NCBI GenBank assembly: GCA_963720945.1
Contig: CAVRHH010000004.1
Span: 226,743-290,742 of the forward strand
DNA from: Bog-532 sp963720945
GTDB lineage: Bacteria > Actinomycetota > Actinomycetes > Streptosporangiales > Streptosporangiaceae
DNA: 64,000 bases
Direction: 5' to 3'
Shown here in pieces: positions 62,004-64,000 of the stretch; the first letter of the stretch is position 1, and the number at the start of each line of letters is the position of its first letter. The translations under genes were made by a program, and so were the position numbers. The notes beneath the pieces are model-generated. The model saw nothing but the letters and a program-made list of their open reading frames with translations. It searched no databases and had not been told where the DNA came from.

Positions 62004-62669
62004 GGCCGCCGTCCCGTCAGGTCCCTGGCGGGCCGCTCGACGACCGGCAGGGCATTGTCGGGCGTACGGCGCTCGTCGTCTCCGGGCCGCTCGATGAGCC
62101 GGCGAAGAACGCTGGCCAGCCCCACGTGCGCCGGGAATTCTGGCTGGCCGCCCAGCGGGGCGGCAGGCCGGACCTGGTCAGGCAACTAGCTCGGCATCCC
62201 CGGCCAATGCGGCCCACAGGGCCGCGTGGCTGCCGCCCCGCCTGAGCAGCAGGGTGGGGGTCCACCAGGTAGGTGCGGCCAAGGCGATCAGCTGGCTTCG
62301 AGCCAGGCGACCTGGTTGGGGGTGGGCGGCACGCCGCTGATGGGGATGCGGACCGTCCAGGGATGCTGGCGGCGCCCGGCCAGCCTTGACCACGCGAAGG
62401 AGTCCGGTGAGTGCGGCAAGGCCGCCGGTCGCGGCGAGCGCGCAGCTGATGTCCGGACTGTAGAGGAACATCCCCTTCCAGTTCACGAACATCACTGCCT
62501 GCGCAGCCCTTCCGTGCTGCGACGGCGACTCGTGCCGCCCATCGGCATCGGCCTCCTCACAGGTCCGTTCCTCACAAGCGTGCACTCTGGTGACAGTCAG
62601 CGAGCAGGGGCAAAGGGCCCTGCAACGGGATTCCCGGGGCCAGTACTCAACTATTTCTATCGGAATGAT
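62004..62669. other. Gene-poor region with short frames
   Basis: No gene is clearly supported. On the minus strand a 61-codon frame (62000-62185, TTG start directly after TAG) has fairly good codon bias and overlaps the MFS start with GTGA; it may be the tail of a broken upstream gene. Further upstream, pieces such as MFVNWKGMFLYSPD and, in another frame, HPWTVRIPISGVPPTPNQVA suggest frameshifted relics that I cannot assign. Confidence 0.4.
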
Positions 62670-64000
62670 CTAATTACAGGAACGGGGGACGCTGCCTACG
62701 GCGCCGTGCGGCGCGCGATGGCGCCAGGCCGCCACCGCGCCGGCCACGCCCGCCGCCCCCACCCCGGCCGTGGCCAGCCGGGCCGGGCTGCGGTAGGCCG
62801 GCCGGCGGTAGAGCGACATCGGCAGCACGCCCACGTGCATGGACATGTCCCGGGCGCCGTCGTCGCGGCTGAAGGCCACCGGCCAGGTGCCGAGGCCCTC
62901 ATCGGTGAGGTCGAGCCGGAACAGGTACGGGTCCGCCGGGTCGTCGGCGTGCAGCCGGTGCGCCCGGCGCAGCCGCGGCACCGGGGTGTACGCGCGCAGC
63001 ATGAGGTGCCTGCCCTGGACCAGCACTTCCGCGCCGCCCCCGATGAGCATCCGCGGCCGCGCGTTGGTGAGGGTGCCCGGCGCCAGGCCGTACCAGCCGC
63101 ACAGTTCGTCCCACACCGCGGGCTGTTCCGGCACGTCCAGCCGGGGCTCGTCGGCGCGGGCGCCGAGCACCTCGCGCAGCAGCGCGTCGCTGATCCGGTG
63201 GGGCGTCAGGGTACCGGTGTTGCTGAACGAGAGCACCGCCACGCCATCGTCGGGCGCCAGCAGCATGGCCGAGATGAACCCGGGCCAGCCGCCGCCGTGC
63301 CCTACGGTGCGGTGGCCGTCGACCTCATTGCGCCAGAACGCCAGGCCAAGGCCGGGCAGCCGGGGATCCGGCCGGTACTGCGGCTGGAACATCTCCCGGA
63401 GGCTTTCCGGTGTCAGCGGCAGCCCGCCGCCGCCCAGCAGGGCCGCGGCGTACCGTGCCATGTCCGCGGTGGTGGAGAACACCGAGATGGCCGCCTGCAC
63501 CGCGATGTCTCGGTCCTTAACCTTCCTGAGCCCGTGCCGGCGCAGCGTGTACCCCGTCGCGAGCTGCCCGGCGATCGCGTCGGTACGGACGAAGTTCGTG
63601 GTGTCCAGGCCGAGCGGGCCGAACACGTGCGTCCGCATGTAGGAACCGAACGGCCCACCGGACACGTCTTCCACGAGCTGCCCCAGGACCGAGAAGCCGT
63701 GGTTGGCGTAGGCCCATTTGGTGCCGGGTTCGACCTCAACGCGGAGCCTGCCGCGATAGTAGGCGGCCAGCGACGGCCCCGGCCGGTCCGCCGGAACCGC
63801 CAGCCCGATCGTGGGCCGGAGCACATCCGTTACGTTCCGCAGCTCTCCGATCCCGCCGGTGTGGGTCAGCAGCTGGCGGATGGTCACCGGGCCGAACGAG
63901 GCCCGGGCCGGGGTAAGCCGGAAGGAGCGCAGGTGCCGGCTGACCGGGTCGTCCAGGTCGATCAGGCCCCGGTCGCGCAGCTGCATAATCGCAACCGCCG
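62670..64000 (-). CDS. Serine hydrolase, beta-lactamase/D-Ala carboxypeptidase fold, partial
   Basis: The start lies beyond the window end: the frame is open to 64000 and upstream of MQLRDRGLIDLDDPVSRHLR the Ser-x-x-Lys helix is expected. The Tyr motif WAYANHGFSVLG and the HGGGWPGF motif (replacing KTG) are present. A C-terminal 120-residue domain ends in a short hydrophobic segment and Arg/His-rich tail. Family members are esterases, peptidases or beta-lactamases, and the substrate cannot be told here. Confidence 0.82.
   Translation of the reverse strand, partial: AVAIMQLRDRGLIDLDDPVSRHLRSFRLTPARASFGPVTIRQLLTHTGGIGELRNVTDVLRPTIGLAVPADRPGPSLAAYYRGRLRVEVEPGTKWAYANHGFSVLGQLVEDVSGGPFGSYMRTHVFGPLGLDTTNFVRTDAIAGQLATGYTLRRHGLRKVKDRDIAVQAAISVFSTTADMARYAAALLGGGGLPLTPESLREMFQPQYRPDPRLPGLGLAFWRNEVDGHRTVGHGGGWPGFISAMLLAPDDGVAVLSFSNTGTLTPHRISDALLREVLGARADEPRLDVPEQPAVWDELCGWYGLAPGTLTNARPRMLIGGGAEVLVQGRHLMLRAYTPVPRLRRAHRLHADDPADPYLFRLDLTDEGLGTWPVAFSRDDGARDMSMHVGVLPMSLYRRPAYRSPARLATAGVGAAGVAGAVAAWRHRAPHGAVGSVPRSCN

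Overview
The window is high-GC actinobacterial DNA with strong G/C bias at third codon positions. A Pup-proteasome cluster, the SCO1664/MSMEG_4193 gene set, a fatty-acid synthase II cluster next to a PucR regulator, a homodimeric pyruvate dehydrogenase E1 and DUF222/HNH genes point to an actinomycete, perhaps Streptosporangiales or a neighbouring order. The order-level placement is inference. No rRNA, tRNA, CRISPR array or intact insertion sequence was seen.

Layout. 1-2702: FHA-domain protein and the conserved MSMEG_4193 / DUF3090 / SCO1664-family trio. 2964-9149: a five-gene peptide ABC importer. 9256-15678: PAC2 protein, a metH remnant fused in frame to a HAD hydrolase, a substrate-binding-protein relic, a membrane protein, a RecB-type nuclease, a site-2 protease and the tRNA m1A58 methyltransferase. 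15880-21595: proteasome cluster arc, dop, pup, prcB, prcA. 21851-27365 (minus): FAS-II operon fabD, BCCP-like gene, fabH, acpP, fabF, carboxyltransferase, followed by a PNPOx-like protein and a FasR-like PucR regulator. 29353-36162: YjbQ protein, a hypothetical gene, aceE, DUF3052, AhpE peroxiredoxin, a frameshifted zinc-ribbon gene and pyrophosphatase. 36299-39747: a lone receiver protein, a permease behind a CsoR-like operator and an acyl-CoA synthetase.

39869-50052 looks like a hypoxia/dormancy island. It has two CBS-BON proteins, an Rv1733c-like membrane protein, a complete group 3b [NiFe] hydrogenase operon and a universal stress protein. Five GGAC-N4-GTCC-type palindromes resembling DosR/DevR boxes lie in its intergenic gaps.

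50078-64000 is accessory and partly decaying: GntR regulator, truncated metallo-hydrolase, MaoC hydratase, glutathione peroxidase, GNAT enzyme behind a stub of a quinone oxidoreductase, DUF222/HNH nuclease, an orphan HxsC-type radical SAM enzyme, a nucleotidyltransferase cassette, a superinfection-immunity-like membrane protein, a DUF433/DUF5615 toxin-antitoxin pair, an MFS exporter and a beta-lactamase-fold hydrolase cut by the window end.

The most interesting points are the DosR-like box set around the hydrogenase, the BCCP-like protein lacking the biotin lysine inside the FAS operon, the metH deletion/fusion, a structured repeat present near prcA and again near aceE, and the orphan HxsC. 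Several genes carry apparent single-base frameshifts, so either assembly error or real decay has to be considered.
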